Assembly (NCBI RefSeq): GCF_002899675.1
Contig: NZ_PKUU01000023.1
Coordinates: forward strand, 1-64,000
Direction: 5' to 3'
Source: Clostridium sp. chh4-2
Lineage (GTDB): Bacteria; Bacillota; Clostridia; Lachnospirales; Lachnospiraceae
DNA length: 64,000 bases
Shown one piece after another: positions 16,196-24,796 of this stretch. Positions within the stretch are counted from its first letter, which is position 1. Every line of letters begins with the position of its first letter. The notes beneath the pieces were generated by a model. It was not told the origin of the DNA. It made no database searches and worked only from the letters and a program-made list of their open reading frames with translations. The translations under genes and the position numbers were made by a program.

Positions 16196-17102
16196 TATGC
16201 TTACGCGTTAGTTAAATTTCAGGTATATATACATGACTTTAGAGCGAAGAAGGTTAAATATATGTATTTTTACTAATAGACTGAGCACATAAGCGCCCGT
16301 ATCCATCAGACTTTCAGCATGGAATATTTTATTGAAATTTAACTTACTATTGACAAATTAACTTACTTGCGTTACTCTATTCATAAGAAATGGGTTTTCA
16401 CCACACTTAATGATGTGGCTTGCTCGTTTCTTTTTTACTGCTAGAATATCATACAAGTACTTTCTCCCATTCTCCGCATGATTTACAAGCAATCGTGCAT
16501 TGAAAATATTATATCTAACCAGTATCTCATTTTCATATACGGGCAATGCAAATCGTATATCATACTTGTACCACCCGTTCTTAGCTCTTTGGGCATGCTT
16601 CTCTTTTCGATTCTCCTCAAAAGATGGATTAGTAGCAATTTGAATCAATTCAGGAATTGCAGTTGCTGCATTAGCTTTAGCTTTTGCGCTAGCACCCATT
16701 AAGGCTTTTCTACTTTCCGATTCCGTGAATTCTTCGGGAAATTCATTCCCTATATAAATAATTTCAGAACTTTCTGCTATCTCATAATATTCTCCTACAT
16801 ATTCTTGGAGATACAATTTTACATTTTCCCACTCTATCTTTCTTTTTCCTTTAAAACGAATATCATTAATAAGAACAAGTTTATTTCCATCTGCATCAAT
16901 AATAACAGTTATGTTTCTATCTTTTTCCATGATATTTCCTCCGCAGTTTCTAAGTGAACAAAATCGCTGTGGGAAGAACTGCTCAGGCTGTGACGAAAAG
17001 TGCCCGATATCAGCTGCCAAAGCCAAAATCGGACACCATTCTTTTTTATCTCAAATATCATTTTTCAAGCTCGTGCAGCTCCTTGGGCTATCTCCCTTAC
17101 AT
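16196..17102. mobile_element. Remnant of an integrative element at the prfA 3' end
   Basis: The 0.9-kb stretch between the two prfA tails is AT-rich compared with its neighbours and holds one gene (16358-16930). It has a 12-bp inverted repeat AGTTAAATTTCA/TGAAATTTAACT (16210-16221 and 16333-16344). No integrase or other mobility gene is visible, so it is either a deleted island or a satellite mobilised in trans. The other non-coding parts (16222-16332 and 16931-17096) show no gene. Confidence 0.65.
16358..16930 (-). CDS. Hypothetical protein, possibly a phage-type BECR nuclease-like domain
   Basis: A 190-aa protein without signal peptide. The start at 16930 is chosen for GGAGG seven bases upstream; a longer frame to 17026 has no such site. 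The C-terminal half (KNGWYKYDIRFALPVYE ... YNIFNARLLVNHAENGRKYLYDI) resembles polyvalent-protein domains of mobile elements related to barnase/EndoU/colicin E5-like nucleases, but I am not sure of this. It is the only cargo gene of the insert at the prfA 3' end. It could be a toxin or nuclease, or simply an accessory protein. Confidence 0.55.
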   Translation of the reverse strand: MEKDRNITVIIDADGNKLVLINDIRFKGKRKIEWENVKLYLQEYVGEYYEIAESSEIIYIGNEFPEEFTESESRKALMGASAKAKANAATAIPELIQIATNPSFEENRKEKHAQRAKNGWYKYDIRFALPVYENEILVRYNIFNARLLVNHAENGRKYLYDILAVKKKRASHIIKCGENPFLMNRVTQVS

Positions 17103-18170
17103 TTCGCTCATCTGGCTCAGCTTTGCCGCCTGGTCAGCTGCAATCAGGCTGTCTAACAATTCCTGAATATCTCCATTCATAATGGAGTCAATCTTATATA
17201 AAGTCAGTTTTATCCTATGATCTGTCACACGTCCCTGGGGGAAATTGTAAGTACGGATCTTTTCCGAACGGTCGCCAGTACCGATCTGGCTTCTTCTCTC
17301 ATCCGCTTCCGCATTCTGACGTTTTTCCAGCTCCATATCATACAGCTTAGAACGGAGCAGACGGAATGCCTTCTCTTTATTCTGAAGCTGTGATTTTTCT
17401 GTCTGGCTGTAAATTACAATTCCAGTTGGGATATGGGTCAGACGCACCGCGGAGTCCGTAGTATTGACGCACTGTCCTCCGTTTCCTGAAGCGCGCATAA
17501 CATCGATTCTGATATCCTTATCTTCGATTACAACGTCCACTTCTTCCGCTTCCGGCATAACGGCTACCGTGGCCGTAGAAGTATGGATACGTCCGCCGCT
17601 CTCTGTCTCGGGAACACGCTGTACACGGTGTACGCCGCTTTCGTATTTCATCTTGGAATAAGCGCCTTTTCCGGTGATCATGGCAACAACTTCCTTGAAG
17701 CCGCCGATTCCATTTTCATTGACACTGATCAGTTCCACCTTCCAGCGCTGGCTTTCTGCATAGTTCACATACATGCGGTATAATTCAGCTGCGAATAAAG
17801 CCGCCTCATCCCCGCCCGCACCTGCGCGGATCTCAAGAAGAATGTTCTTGTCATCATTGGGGTCCTTGGGAAGAAGGAGAATTTTAAGTTCCTGTTCCAA
17901 TTCTTCGATCCGCTTTTTGGCATCTGCTAATTCCTCTTTTGCCATCTCCCGCATCTCTTCATCGGATTCTTCTTCCAGCATGGCAACGCTGTCTTCCACA
18001 TCCTGCTTTGCCTGCTTATAAGCCTTATAAGCCTCCACGATGGGAGCCAGGTCCGCCTGCTCCTTCATGAGTTTTCTGAACCGGTTCTGATCTTCCGCCA
18101 CCGACGGATTATTCAGTTCCTGCATCAGTTCTTCATAATGAATTAATATATCATCTAAACGATCAAACAT
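17097..18170 (-). CDS. prfA: Peptide chain release factor 1
   Basis: A 357-aa class I release factor that reads UAA/UAG and triggers peptide release. The GGQ motif is visible in RASGNGGQCVNTTDS, and the length is normal. GGAGG lies seven bases before the ATG. The last codons (AKLSQMSEM) belong to a repeat whose second copy lies 0.9 kb downstream, so an element insertion has replaced the native 3' end while keeping the frame. PrmC, encoded just upstream, methylates its GGQ glutamine. Confidence 0.95.
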   Translation of the reverse strand: MFDRLDDILIHYEELMQELNNPSVAEDQNRFRKLMKEQADLAPIVEAYKAYKQAKQDVEDSVAMLEEESDEEMREMAKEELADAKKRIEELEQELKILLLPKDPNDDKNILLEIRAGAGGDEAALFAAELYRMYVNYAESQRWKVELISVNENGIGGFKEVVAMITGKGAYSKMKYESGVHRVQRVPETESGGRIHTSTATVAVMPEAEEVDVVIEDKDIRIDVMRASGNGGQCVNTTDSAVRLTHIPTGIVIYSQTEKSQLQNKEKAFRLLRSKLYDMELEKRQNAEADERRSQIGTGDRSEKIRTYNFPQGRVTDHRIKLTLYKIDSIMNGDIQELLDSLIAADQAAKLSQMSEM

Positions 18171-18188
18171 GGGTAACCTCCTGGTTAT

Positions 18189-19061
18189 CTAATCACAATC
18201 ACCGGCTGATGCCTTCACCACACGGTCCAGCCCCGGCAAATCTTTCACTGTTACAATCCGCATAAAACCCGCGTCGGCCAGCAGTCTGCTGACATCATCC
18301 GCCTGGTCCCAGCCAATTTCGAAATAAACACAGCCTCCGGTTTTTAAAAACCGCCCGCATTCATCGGCCAGTTTCCGGTAAAAATACAGGCCGTCTTCCG
18401 TGCCGTCAAGTGCCAGCACCGGCTCATGATCCCTCACTTCCGGCTGCAGCCCGTCAATCACCCTGCTGGGGATATACGGAGGATTGGATACTATAATATC
18501 AAACCGCTTACCATCCGGCAGCGCTTCAAATAAATCACTTTTTATAAATGAGATACGGCTTTCCTCTCCGCAAAGCCGCTTCGCGTTGCTTTCAGCTACA
18601 GCCAAAGCCTCCTCAGAGATATCAACGCCCACCACTTCCCGGTAACCGCCTAAAACAGCCAAACTGACCGCTATGCAGCCTGATCCGGTACACATATCGA
18701 GCACAGAACACTCCTTCTCATGATGGTCTTTAAGCACCAGTTCAACCAAAGTCTCCGTATCCTGTCTCGGAATCAGCACGTGGCTGTTTACCGCAAATTC
18801 AAGTCCCATAAATTCCTGACTTCCGGTCAGGTGCTGAAGCGGAATTCTCTGTTTTCTCTTTTCCACCAGACTGCGGTATTCCTCCGCTCTTTCCAGATCA
18901 TTATCAGTTAAAACGCAGTTTCGGTCCAGCAGCCATCGGGTCATATCCAAATGGAAGACAAAAAACAGCAAATACCTGGCGTCCAGCAAAGCATCCGGCA
19001 CACCGGCATTGTTTAATTGATCCGCCGCATCATCCAGCAGCCCTTGTAGTGTCAAATCCAT
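18189..19061 (-). CDS. prmC: Release factor glutamine N5-methyltransferase
   Basis: A 290-aa methyltransferase that modifies the Gln of the GGQ motif in release factors using SAM. The SAM site is near VLDMCTGSGCIAVSLA, and the catalytic NPPY is in IIVSNPPYIPSRV. I choose the Met at 19061 because GGAGA lies six bases before it; a Met two codons earlier is too close to the site. Its start lies within the end of the DUF1385 gene (overlap of about 30 bp), and prfA follows 18 bp later. Confidence 0.93.
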   Translation of the reverse strand: MDLTLQGLLDDAADQLNNAGVPDALLDARYLLFFVFHLDMTRWLLDRNCVLTDNDLERAEEYRSLVEKRKQRIPLQHLTGSQEFMGLEFAVNSHVLIPRQDTETLVELVLKDHHEKECSVLDMCTGSGCIAVSLAVLGGYREVVGVDISEEALAVAESNAKRLCGEESRISFIKSDLFEALPDGKRFDIIVSNPPYIPSRVIDGLQPEVRDHEPVLALDGTEDGLYFYRKLADECGRFLKTGGCVYFEIGWDQADDVSRLLADAGFMRIVTVKDLPGLDRVVKASAGDCD

Positions 19062-19998
19062 AGTCATTCTCCGGGAAATTCTCTGTCAGGTATTCCTTCC
19101 AGTCAAAAACGGTTTCTACGGCGGCGATAGCCACCTCGATCATGCTGTCATCCGGTTCTTTTGTGGTCATATTCTGCATCCACATGCCCGGCTTACTGAG
19201 CAGATTCACAAGTTTTGAGTCGCTGCGCCCCGCAAGCCGTAAAAATTCATAAGACACCCCGGCGATCACCGGAATCAGAATGATCCGGCTGAGAATCTTC
19301 AGCCACACATTATCCACTCTTATCACCATAAAAAACAGAATGCTGATAACCATTACGATGATCAAAAAGCTGGTTCCGCAGCGCTTATGCTGTTTCGAGC
19401 TCTTTCTGACATTTTCAACGTTCAGTGGAAGTCCGTGTTCAATGCAGTTAATACATTTATGTTCCGCTCCGTGATACATAAACGTGCGCTTAATATCTTC
19501 CATATTGGAAATAAGTTTAATATATGCAATAAAAATGCCGATCCGGATCAAACCTTCAATGACCGCCATGACTGTAGAGGATGTAATAAAATGCTTAAAT
19601 ACCCCTGATATCAAAAGCGGAAGCACCATAAAGATGCCGATCGCCATGACAACGGAAAATATCATAACCACGGTCATGAGCATCTTTTCCAGTTTTTCCC
19701 CGAATATCTTATCCAGCCATATCTCCACTTTTCCCGGTTCCGAATCCTCATCGTCCTCGAAAAAGCTGGCCGAAAATGTCAATGTTTTCATACCCAGTAT
19801 CATAGAATCAGCAAAGCTGAAAATCCCCCTTACAAATGGCAGTGAGAATAATTTTACCTTCTCGGTCATACTGACATAAGTGTCTTTTTGAACTTCTATC
19901 TCACCGTCTGGCTTACGTACCGCAGTAGCATAATCCTGTTTATTCTTCATCATTATGCCTTCGATCACGGCCTGACCGCCAATTCCAGAATATTTCAT
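19030..19998 (-). CDS. DUF1385 family membrane protein
   Basis: A 322-aa protein of the YqhQ/DUF1385 family with GGQAVIEGIMMK at the N-terminus, a family hallmark, and about four membrane segments in the middle. A conserved YHGAEHKCINCIE segment contains His and Cys that could bind metal. Its molecular role is not established. It sits, as in many clostridia, between rpmE and prmC-prfA. AAGGTGG precedes the ATG. Confidence 0.88.
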   Translation of the reverse strand: MKYSGIGGQAVIEGIMMKNKQDYATAVRKPDGEIEVQKDTYVSMTEKVKLFSLPFVRGIFSFADSMILGMKTLTFSASFFEDDEDSEPGKVEIWLDKIFGEKLEKMLMTVVMIFSVVMAIGIFMVLPLLISGVFKHFITSSTVMAVIEGLIRIGIFIAYIKLISNMEDIKRTFMYHGAEHKCINCIEHGLPLNVENVRKSSKQHKRCGTSFLIIVMVISILFFMVIRVDNVWLKILSRIILIPVIAGVSYEFLRLAGRSDSKLVNLLSKPGMWMQNMTTKEPDDSMIEVAIAAVETVFDWKEYLTENFPENDYGFDTTRAAG

Positions 19999-20041
19999 CT
20001 GAGACCACCTTTCTTAATCGCTTAACAGGGAATAATATGAT

Positions 20042-20093
20042 ATAAAGAAAATGATGACTCATGCAGGCATGGTCATCATCTTTTTCTTTATGC
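20042..20093. terminator. Terminator after rpmE
   Basis: AAAGAAAATGATGAC (20044-20058) pairs with GTCATCATCTTTTTCTTT (20072-20089) around a 13-base loop, with A-rich and T-rich flanks usable in both directions. It separates rpmE from the DUF1385-prmC-prfA run. Confidence 0.75.
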
Positions 20094-20144
20094 AAGTCCT
20101 ACTTGCATGAAACAGCTTGCAAACGCAATCTGTCATTAACCCTA

Positions 20145-20351
20145 TTACTGAGCATTAACACCGTACTTACGATTGAACTTATCAATACGTCCACGTGCAG
20201 ATGCAGCCTTCTGCTGACCGGTATAAAATGAATGACATTTGGAACAAACTTCTACGTGGATGTCCTTCTTTGTAGATCCTGTTACAAACTCATTACCACA
20301 GTTGCATACAACTTTTGCCTGATAGTATGCTGGATGGATTCCTTCTCTCAT
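20145..20351 (-). CDS. rpmE: 50S ribosomal protein L31 (zinc-binding form)
   Basis: A 68-aa ribosomal protein. The Cys pairs CNC and CSKC show the zinc-binding (C+) form. The start is at 20351 (MREGIHPAYY) with GAGGTG six bases upstream; a GTG three codons earlier is part of that ribosome binding site. It lies downstream of rho with its own promoter, and the roughly 100-nt leader may hold an L31 control element that I cannot confirm. Confidence 0.95.
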   Translation of the reverse strand: MREGIHPAYYQAKVVCNCGNEFVTGSTKKDIHVEVCSKCHSFYTGQQKAASARGRIDKFNRKYGVNAQ

Positions 20352-20454
20352 GATATTCACCTCTCAAATCTCATAAATTATATTGTTCTGTGATCATCTA
20401 ACAATCGCTATTTGAACTGTTAAAACCACTTCTCGTCTTACAAACAGCTTAACA

Positions 20455-20483
20455 AGTATATCATAGAATTTTTTCCTTTGCAA
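20455..20483 (-). promoter_or_regulatory. rpmE promoter
   Basis: On the minus strand TTGCAA (20478-20483) and TATACT (20455-20460) are 17 bases apart, just after the rho stop codon. The leader is about 95 nt long. Confidence 0.7.
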
Positions 20484-20502
20484 GCCTAATATACTGAAAT
20501 CC

Positions 20503-22029
20503 TTAGAAAAAGCGGATCTTTTTTGAATTTTCCACAAACTCTTTGTTTGTCTTCGTCCTGGCAAATAAATCCAGGATCTTTTCTACCGCATCTTCCGGTT
20601 TTAATGTGTTGGTCGCCTTGCGGATCACATCCACAGCTTCCCGCTCCTCGTCGCTGAGAAGCAGATCGTCCCTTCTGGTTCCCGATTTGAGAATATCGAT
20701 AGCAGGGAAAATCCTCTTCTCGGAAAGCTTCCGGTCTAATACCAGCTCCATGTTGCCGGTTCCCTTAAATTCCTCATAGATGACGTCGTCCATACGGCTT
20801 CCCGTATCTACAAGAGCAGTGGCTAAAATGGTTAAGCTTCCGCCTTCTCTCATATTCCTGGCCGCACCGAAGAAACGTTTCGGCATATGGAGAGCCGCCG
20901 GGTCAAGACCGCCGGACAAAGTTCTTCCGCTGGGCGCAACAGTCAGGTTATAAGCCCTTGCAAGGCGGGTAATGCTGTCCAAAAGAATGATCACATCTCT
21001 TCCGTGCTCCACCAGACGTTTGGCGCGCTCGATCACCATCTCTGATACCCTTTTATGCCGCTCAGGAAGTTCATCAAATGTGGAATAGATCACTTCCACG
21101 TTTGGTCCCACAATGGCTTCCTTAATATCGGTAACTTCCTCCGGGCGCTCATCAATTAACAAAATAATCAAATGCATATCCGGATGATTGGTGGTAACTG
21201 CCTTTGCTACCTGCTTTAATAACGTAGTCTTTCCCGCTTTTGGAGGAGACACAATCATACCACGCTGTCCCTTACCAATAGGAGAAAGCAAGTCCAAAAC
21301 GCGCATAGCCGTTGTGGTTCTTCCCGGCGTTTCCATATGAAGCCGTTCATTGGGGAAAATAGGTGTCAGATTTTCAAAATTAGGACGTTTTTCAACTACA
21401 TAGGTAGGATATCCGTTGATGGATTTTACATATAATAAAGCGGCGAACTTTTCAGTCGCTGTTTTCACTCTTCTGCTTCCCTGAATAACATCTCCGGTTT
21501 TCATGTTAAAACGGCGGATCTGAGACGGGGCTACATAAACGTCATTTTCTCCCGGAAGGAAATTCTCACAGCGGATGAATCCGAATCCGTCCGGCATCAC
21601 TTCCAAAATACCTTCTGCCAGCATTCCGCTGTCCAGTTCCTGAAGCTCCTGGGGAGTAATATCCACTTTGTTTTCACTGCGCATTACAGGCTGGCGGTTG
21701 TCGGTGCGGCTGTCATTTCTCATATCATTTTTGGAATCGTTTCTCGTTTCCATTCTGGGGCTGCTGGAGCTCACATTGGTGCGTATATTTCGGTTATAGC
21801 TTTGTCTGGCAGGAGCCGGTTCGACCTGTCTTGGCGCGCTGTTTTCCTGGGCGGCAGGGGCTTTCTCCACAGGAGCCGGCGCTTCTTCCTTGGTCTCTTT
21901 TTGTTCTGCTGCTTCACATAATACATCTATCAAATCGGCTTTTTTCATGGTGCTAATGCCTTTTATCCCCTGGCTCTTTGCTAATTCCCTTAACTCGGCC
22001 AACGGCAATGTCTTCAATTTTTCTCTCAT
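20503..22029 (-). CDS. rho: Transcription termination factor Rho
   Basis: A 508-aa hexameric RNA helicase that ends transcription. The order is a Rho N-terminal helical domain (LKTLPLAELRELAKSQG), an Asn/Arg/Ser-rich insertion of about 80 residues typical of Rho in high-insertion lineages, the RNA-binding cold-shock-like domain (LEVMPDGFGFIR), and the ATPase core with Walker A (SPPKAGKTTLLK) and the YSTFDELPERH segment. The start at 22029 follows AAAGGA; a GTG at 22056 is possible but less likely. Confidence 0.95.
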   Translation of the reverse strand: MREKLKTLPLAELRELAKSQGIKGISTMKKADLIDVLCEAAEQKETKEEAPAPVEKAPAAQENSAPRQVEPAPARQSYNRNIRTNVSSSSPRMETRNDSKNDMRNDSRTDNRQPVMRSENKVDITPQELQELDSGMLAEGILEVMPDGFGFIRCENFLPGENDVYVAPSQIRRFNMKTGDVIQGSRRVKTATEKFAALLYVKSINGYPTYVVEKRPNFENLTPIFPNERLHMETPGRTTTAMRVLDLLSPIGKGQRGMIVSPPKAGKTTLLKQVAKAVTTNHPDMHLIILLIDERPEEVTDIKEAIVGPNVEVIYSTFDELPERHKRVSEMVIERAKRLVEHGRDVIILLDSITRLARAYNLTVAPSGRTLSGGLDPAALHMPKRFFGAARNMREGGSLTILATALVDTGSRMDDVIYEEFKGTGNMELVLDRKLSEKRIFPAIDILKSGTRRDDLLLSDEEREAVDVIRKATNTLKPEDAVEKILDLFARTKTNKEFVENSKKIRFF

Positions 22030-22079
22030 TTCCACATTCCTTTCAATCTGTCTCACTGTTATCCTGGGATTTTTATAGA

Positions 22080-22108
22080 ATAATAAGATTAGGATAGATA
22101 GTTCTCAA
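22080..22108 (-). promoter_or_regulatory. rho promoter
   Basis: On the minus strand TTGAGA (22103-22108) and TATTAT (22080-22085) are 17 bases apart, about 45 bases before the rho start. Confidence 0.6.
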
Positions 22109-22212
22109 TCGTGCTTCATAATTTGCTCAGTTTATTGTCTCGTGAGAATTGGCATTCTGCATTATCCTTATTCTGGGAATGCAAAACGCCAAAACTCACA
22201 GTATTGTCTGTA

Positions 22213-23541
22213 TTATACTCTATTTTCGCCTAAAAGGAAAGACATATGATCCTTAATTTTCTTTTCATAACCATTTTCAGACGGATGATAAAAACATTCT
22301 TCCTCCATACCATCGGGAAGATACTGCTGCCGCACATAGTGGTTGGGGTAATCGTGGGCGTATTTATAGCCCGCACCATGGCCTAATTTCTCCGCACCTT
22401 TATAGTGTTTGTCCTGCAGATGGACAGGAACCGGCATGGTCTTCTGCGTTCTCACCGCATTCATCGCTTCATCTATGGCCATCACCGCAGAGTTGCTCTT
22501 AGGCGCCGTCGCCACGTAAAGCACCGCCTGGGACAGAATAATCTGGGCTTCCGGCATTCCGATCCGTTCCACCGCCTGAGACGCGCTGACTGCCACAGTC
22601 AATGCCTGCGGGTCCGCATTTCCCACGTCTTCCGAGGCGCAGATCATAATTCTTCTGGCTATGAACTTAATGTCTTCTCCCGCATAAAGCATGCGCGCCA
22701 GGTAATAAACAGCCGCATCCGGGTCCGAACCTCTCATGCTCTTAATAAATGCGGATATGGTATCATAGTGGTTGTCTCCGTCTTTGTCATAACGCACCAC
22801 CCGTTTCTGAATGCATTCCTGGGCCACGTCAATATCAATATGAATCTTGCCGTCCTCCGAACGCTCTGTGGTAAGAATTCCGAGTTCAACTGCATTTAGC
22901 GCCGCCCTGGCATCTCCATTGGCCACATCAGCCAAAAACTCCATGGCGTCCTCATCAATCACAGCGCCATAGCTGCCCATACCCTTCTCCGTATCATAAA
23001 CAGCCCGGTGAATCAGCTCCTTAATATCGTCTTTTTCCAATGATTTCAATTCAAAAATACGGGATCTGGAAATCAAAGCCCCGTTCACTTCAAAATACGG
23101 ATTCTCCGTGGTCGCTCCAATAAGAATCAGCGTTCCGTCTTCCACAAACGGCAGCAAATAATCCTGCTGGCTTTTATTGAACCGATGGATCTCATCTACA
23201 AACAATATGGTCTTTTTTCCATACATTCCAAGCGAATCCTTGGCTTCCTTTACCACGTCCTCCATGTCCTTCTTTCCGGCCACGGTGGCATTAAGCTGGC
23301 GGAAATTAGCACTTGTGGTATTGGCAATCACCTTTGCCAATGTGGTTTTTCCCGTTCCGGGAGGGCCATAAAATATAATTGATCCCAATTTATCGGCCTG
23401 AATTGCCCGGTAGAGCAGCTTATCCTTTCCGATAATATGCTTTTGCCCCACCACCTCGTCCAAAGTGGACGGCCTCAGCCGGGACGCCAAAGGCGACTCT
23501 GTCTCCATCGTATTGCTTCTCATATAATCAAATAAATCCAT
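22213..23541 (-). CDS. rarA: Replication-associated recombination AAA ATPase (RarA/MgsA)
   Basis: A 442-aa clamp-loader-like ATPase acting at stalled replication forks. Walker A GPPGTGKTTLA, Walker B LFVDEIHRFNKSQQD, sensor 1 GATTENPYFEV and the C-terminal tetramerisation part (HLQDKHYKGAEKLGHG, YPNHYVRQQYLPDG) are in order. I choose the ATG at 23541 with AGGA nine bases upstream over TTG/GTG codons just before it. The deacetylase gene ends 29 bp upstream on the same strand. Confidence 0.93.
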   Translation of the reverse strand: MDLFDYMRSNTMETESPLASRLRPSTLDEVVGQKHIIGKDKLLYRAIQADKLGSIIFYGPPGTGKTTLAKVIANTTSANFRQLNATVAGKKDMEDVVKEAKDSLGMYGKKTILFVDEIHRFNKSQQDYLLPFVEDGTLILIGATTENPYFEVNGALISRSRIFELKSLEKDDIKELIHRAVYDTEKGMGSYGAVIDEDAMEFLADVANGDARAALNAVELGILTTERSEDGKIHIDIDVAQECIQKRVVRYDKDGDNHYDTISAFIKSMRGSDPDAAVYYLARMLYAGEDIKFIARRIMICASEDVGNADPQALTVAVSASQAVERIGMPEAQIILSQAVLYVATAPKSNSAVMAIDEAMNAVRTQKTMPVPVHLQDKHYKGAEKLGHGAGYKYAHDYPNHYVRQQYLPDGMEEECFYHPSENGYEKKIKDHMSFLLGENRV

Positions 23542-23569
23542 TTTCACCAATCCTCATCTTTAGGCACAA

Positions 23570-24292
23570 TCAATCGATTAACAATTCATCTACTGTAACA
23601 AAAGTATATCCCTGCGCCGTCAGCGTGTCAATGACTTCCAGCGCTGCATCCACAGAACTTCCATAAACATCATGCAGCAAAATGATGCTGTTATCCTCCA
23701 CATATTTTAAAATATGCTTCACCACCCTCTGCGAGCTCTGATATTTCCAGTCCAGGGGATCTATGTCCCACAGCACAACGGTCATCGGAACCATACATTC
23801 CAGCTCTTCACTCCAAGAACCATAAGGGGGCCGGATATAGGTAGGATATTCCCCTGTGATCTCGAAAATCTTCTGATTTGTCATATCAATTTCTTCACAA
23901 GCCTTTTGCGTGTCTTCCGCTGTCAGCTGCACATGGGTGTGGCTGTGATTACCAATCAGATGACCGTCCTCTTTCATCTGCCGCACGATCTCCTCATTCC
24001 CTTCTATGCTGGCTCCGATCAGGAAAAATGTGGCGTTTACATTCCGTTTTTTTAGGCCATCCAAAAGGCGTTTCGTATAGACAGGATGAGGACCGTCATC
24101 AAAAGTCAAGGCCACCAGTTTTTGTTCTTTTACAACAGTCCCTTCCCCATTTACATCAAGCGTGAAGGCATTTTCGAAAATGCCTTCACGCTTGATGTTA
24201 AAAATATCTCCATAATAAACTACAAAATACGCCGCCACAAAAGCAGCCGCACCAAAAAGCAGCCGCATCATCCATCTCTTCTTATCTGCCAT
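23570..24292 (-). CDS. Polysaccharide deacetylase with in-frame palindrome insertion
   Basis: A 240-aa membrane-anchored NodB-family deacetylase (peptidoglycan or chitin oligomer N-deacetylation). One membrane helix spans about residues 8-27. The NodB motifs are TFDDGPHPVYT, the metal-binding NHSHTH, RPPYGSW, WDIDPLDW and LLHD. Between the helix and the catalytic domain (about residues 32-47) the sequence IKREGIFENAFTLDV is encoded entirely by a 46-bp perfect palindrome. It keeps the frame open and adds about 15 residues to a linker, where it should be tolerated. Confidence 0.9.
   Translation of the reverse strand: MADKKRWMMRLLFGAAAFVAAYFVVYYGDIFNIKREGIFENAFTLDVNGEGTVVKEQKLVALTFDDGPHPVYTKRLLDGLKKRNVNATFFLIGASIEGNEEIVRQMKEDGHLIGNHSHTHVQLTAEDTQKACEEIDMTNQKIFEITGEYPTYIRPPYGSWSEELECMVPMTVVLWDIDPLDWKYQSSQRVVKHILKYVEDNSIILLHDVYGSSVDAALEVIDTLTAQGYTFVTVDELLID
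24153..24198. repeat. 46-bp perfect palindrome inside the deacetylase gene
   Basis: Two 23-base arms without a loop: ACATCAAGCGTGAAGGCA at the left edge, TTTTCGAAAA at the centre. Because symmetry and reading frame coincide, both strands translate to IKREGIFENAFTLDV. Relatives lie at 225-355, 10610-10670 and 24362-24408. This is like the Rickettsia palindromic elements that insert within genes. Confidence 0.9.
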
Positions 24293-24361
24293 TCACTTAC
24301 GATCCACGATGTCATCATTATCTATATATATACGCCCTTTTTCATCCATTATTCCCACTTT

Positions 24362-24408
24362 ACATTAAATCCTCAAGGCTTTTCCGGAAATTCTTTCACG
24401 GTTGATGT
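24362..24408. repeat. Degenerate palindromic element next to hairpin element copy 2
   Basis: ACATTAAATCCTCAAGGC ... TTTCACGGTTGATGT is a decayed relative of the 46-bp palindrome and matches the copy at 309-355 closely. Its plus-strand translation in the matching frame is LNPQGFSGNSFTVDV. It lies 40 bases before the large hairpin element, as at the start of the window, so the two travel as one unit. Confidence 0.7.
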
Positions 24409-24448
24409 AAAACCTTACTCACTAATCCACCAAATCTTTTTTATCCTC

Positions 24449-24763
24449 AGCCAGCCAAGCAACAGCCGGAAAGAAGGGATCACCCGGGCGGGCGGCAGAA
24501 ATGAGAAGGGCTAGGGGATCGTTTGCAGCCCCTTAGTGATACTTGGCCGGCAAGAGCGGAAAAAGGCAGACAAATACTGAAATTCCGAATCAGTATTTGA
24601 GGCGCCACTGAACGATGAAGTCATAAAGAGTTCATCGTGAATGGCGCCGCGCTGCCTTTTTCCGCTCTTGGCGGCCTAGTATCACTTAGGGGCGAAACTC
24701 GAATCCCCTAGCCCTTCTCATTTCTGCCACCCGCCCGGGTGATCCCTTCTTTCCGGCGTATCT
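24449..24763 (+). repeat. Large hairpin element, copy 2 (subtype A)
   Basis: Same structure as the copy at 394-707, with many base changes in the stems that keep pairing: GGGCGGGCGGCAGAAATGAG faces CTCATTTCTGCCACCCGCCC, and GGGCTAGGGGA faces TCCCCTAGCCC. The apical hairpins and the core GAAGTCATAAAGAGTTCA are unchanged. Its right end lies about 34 bases from the stop codon of the minus-strand gene ending at 24797. Confidence 0.85.
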
Positions 24764-24796
24764 TTCTCAGTTAAACAAAGATTTCCACCAAACTGT

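Noticed and set aside
24086..24514. Plus-strand frame containing IKREGIFENAFTLDV
   Set aside because: It arises because the palindrome reads the same on both strands. No ribosome binding site, and it runs opposite the deacetylase gene.
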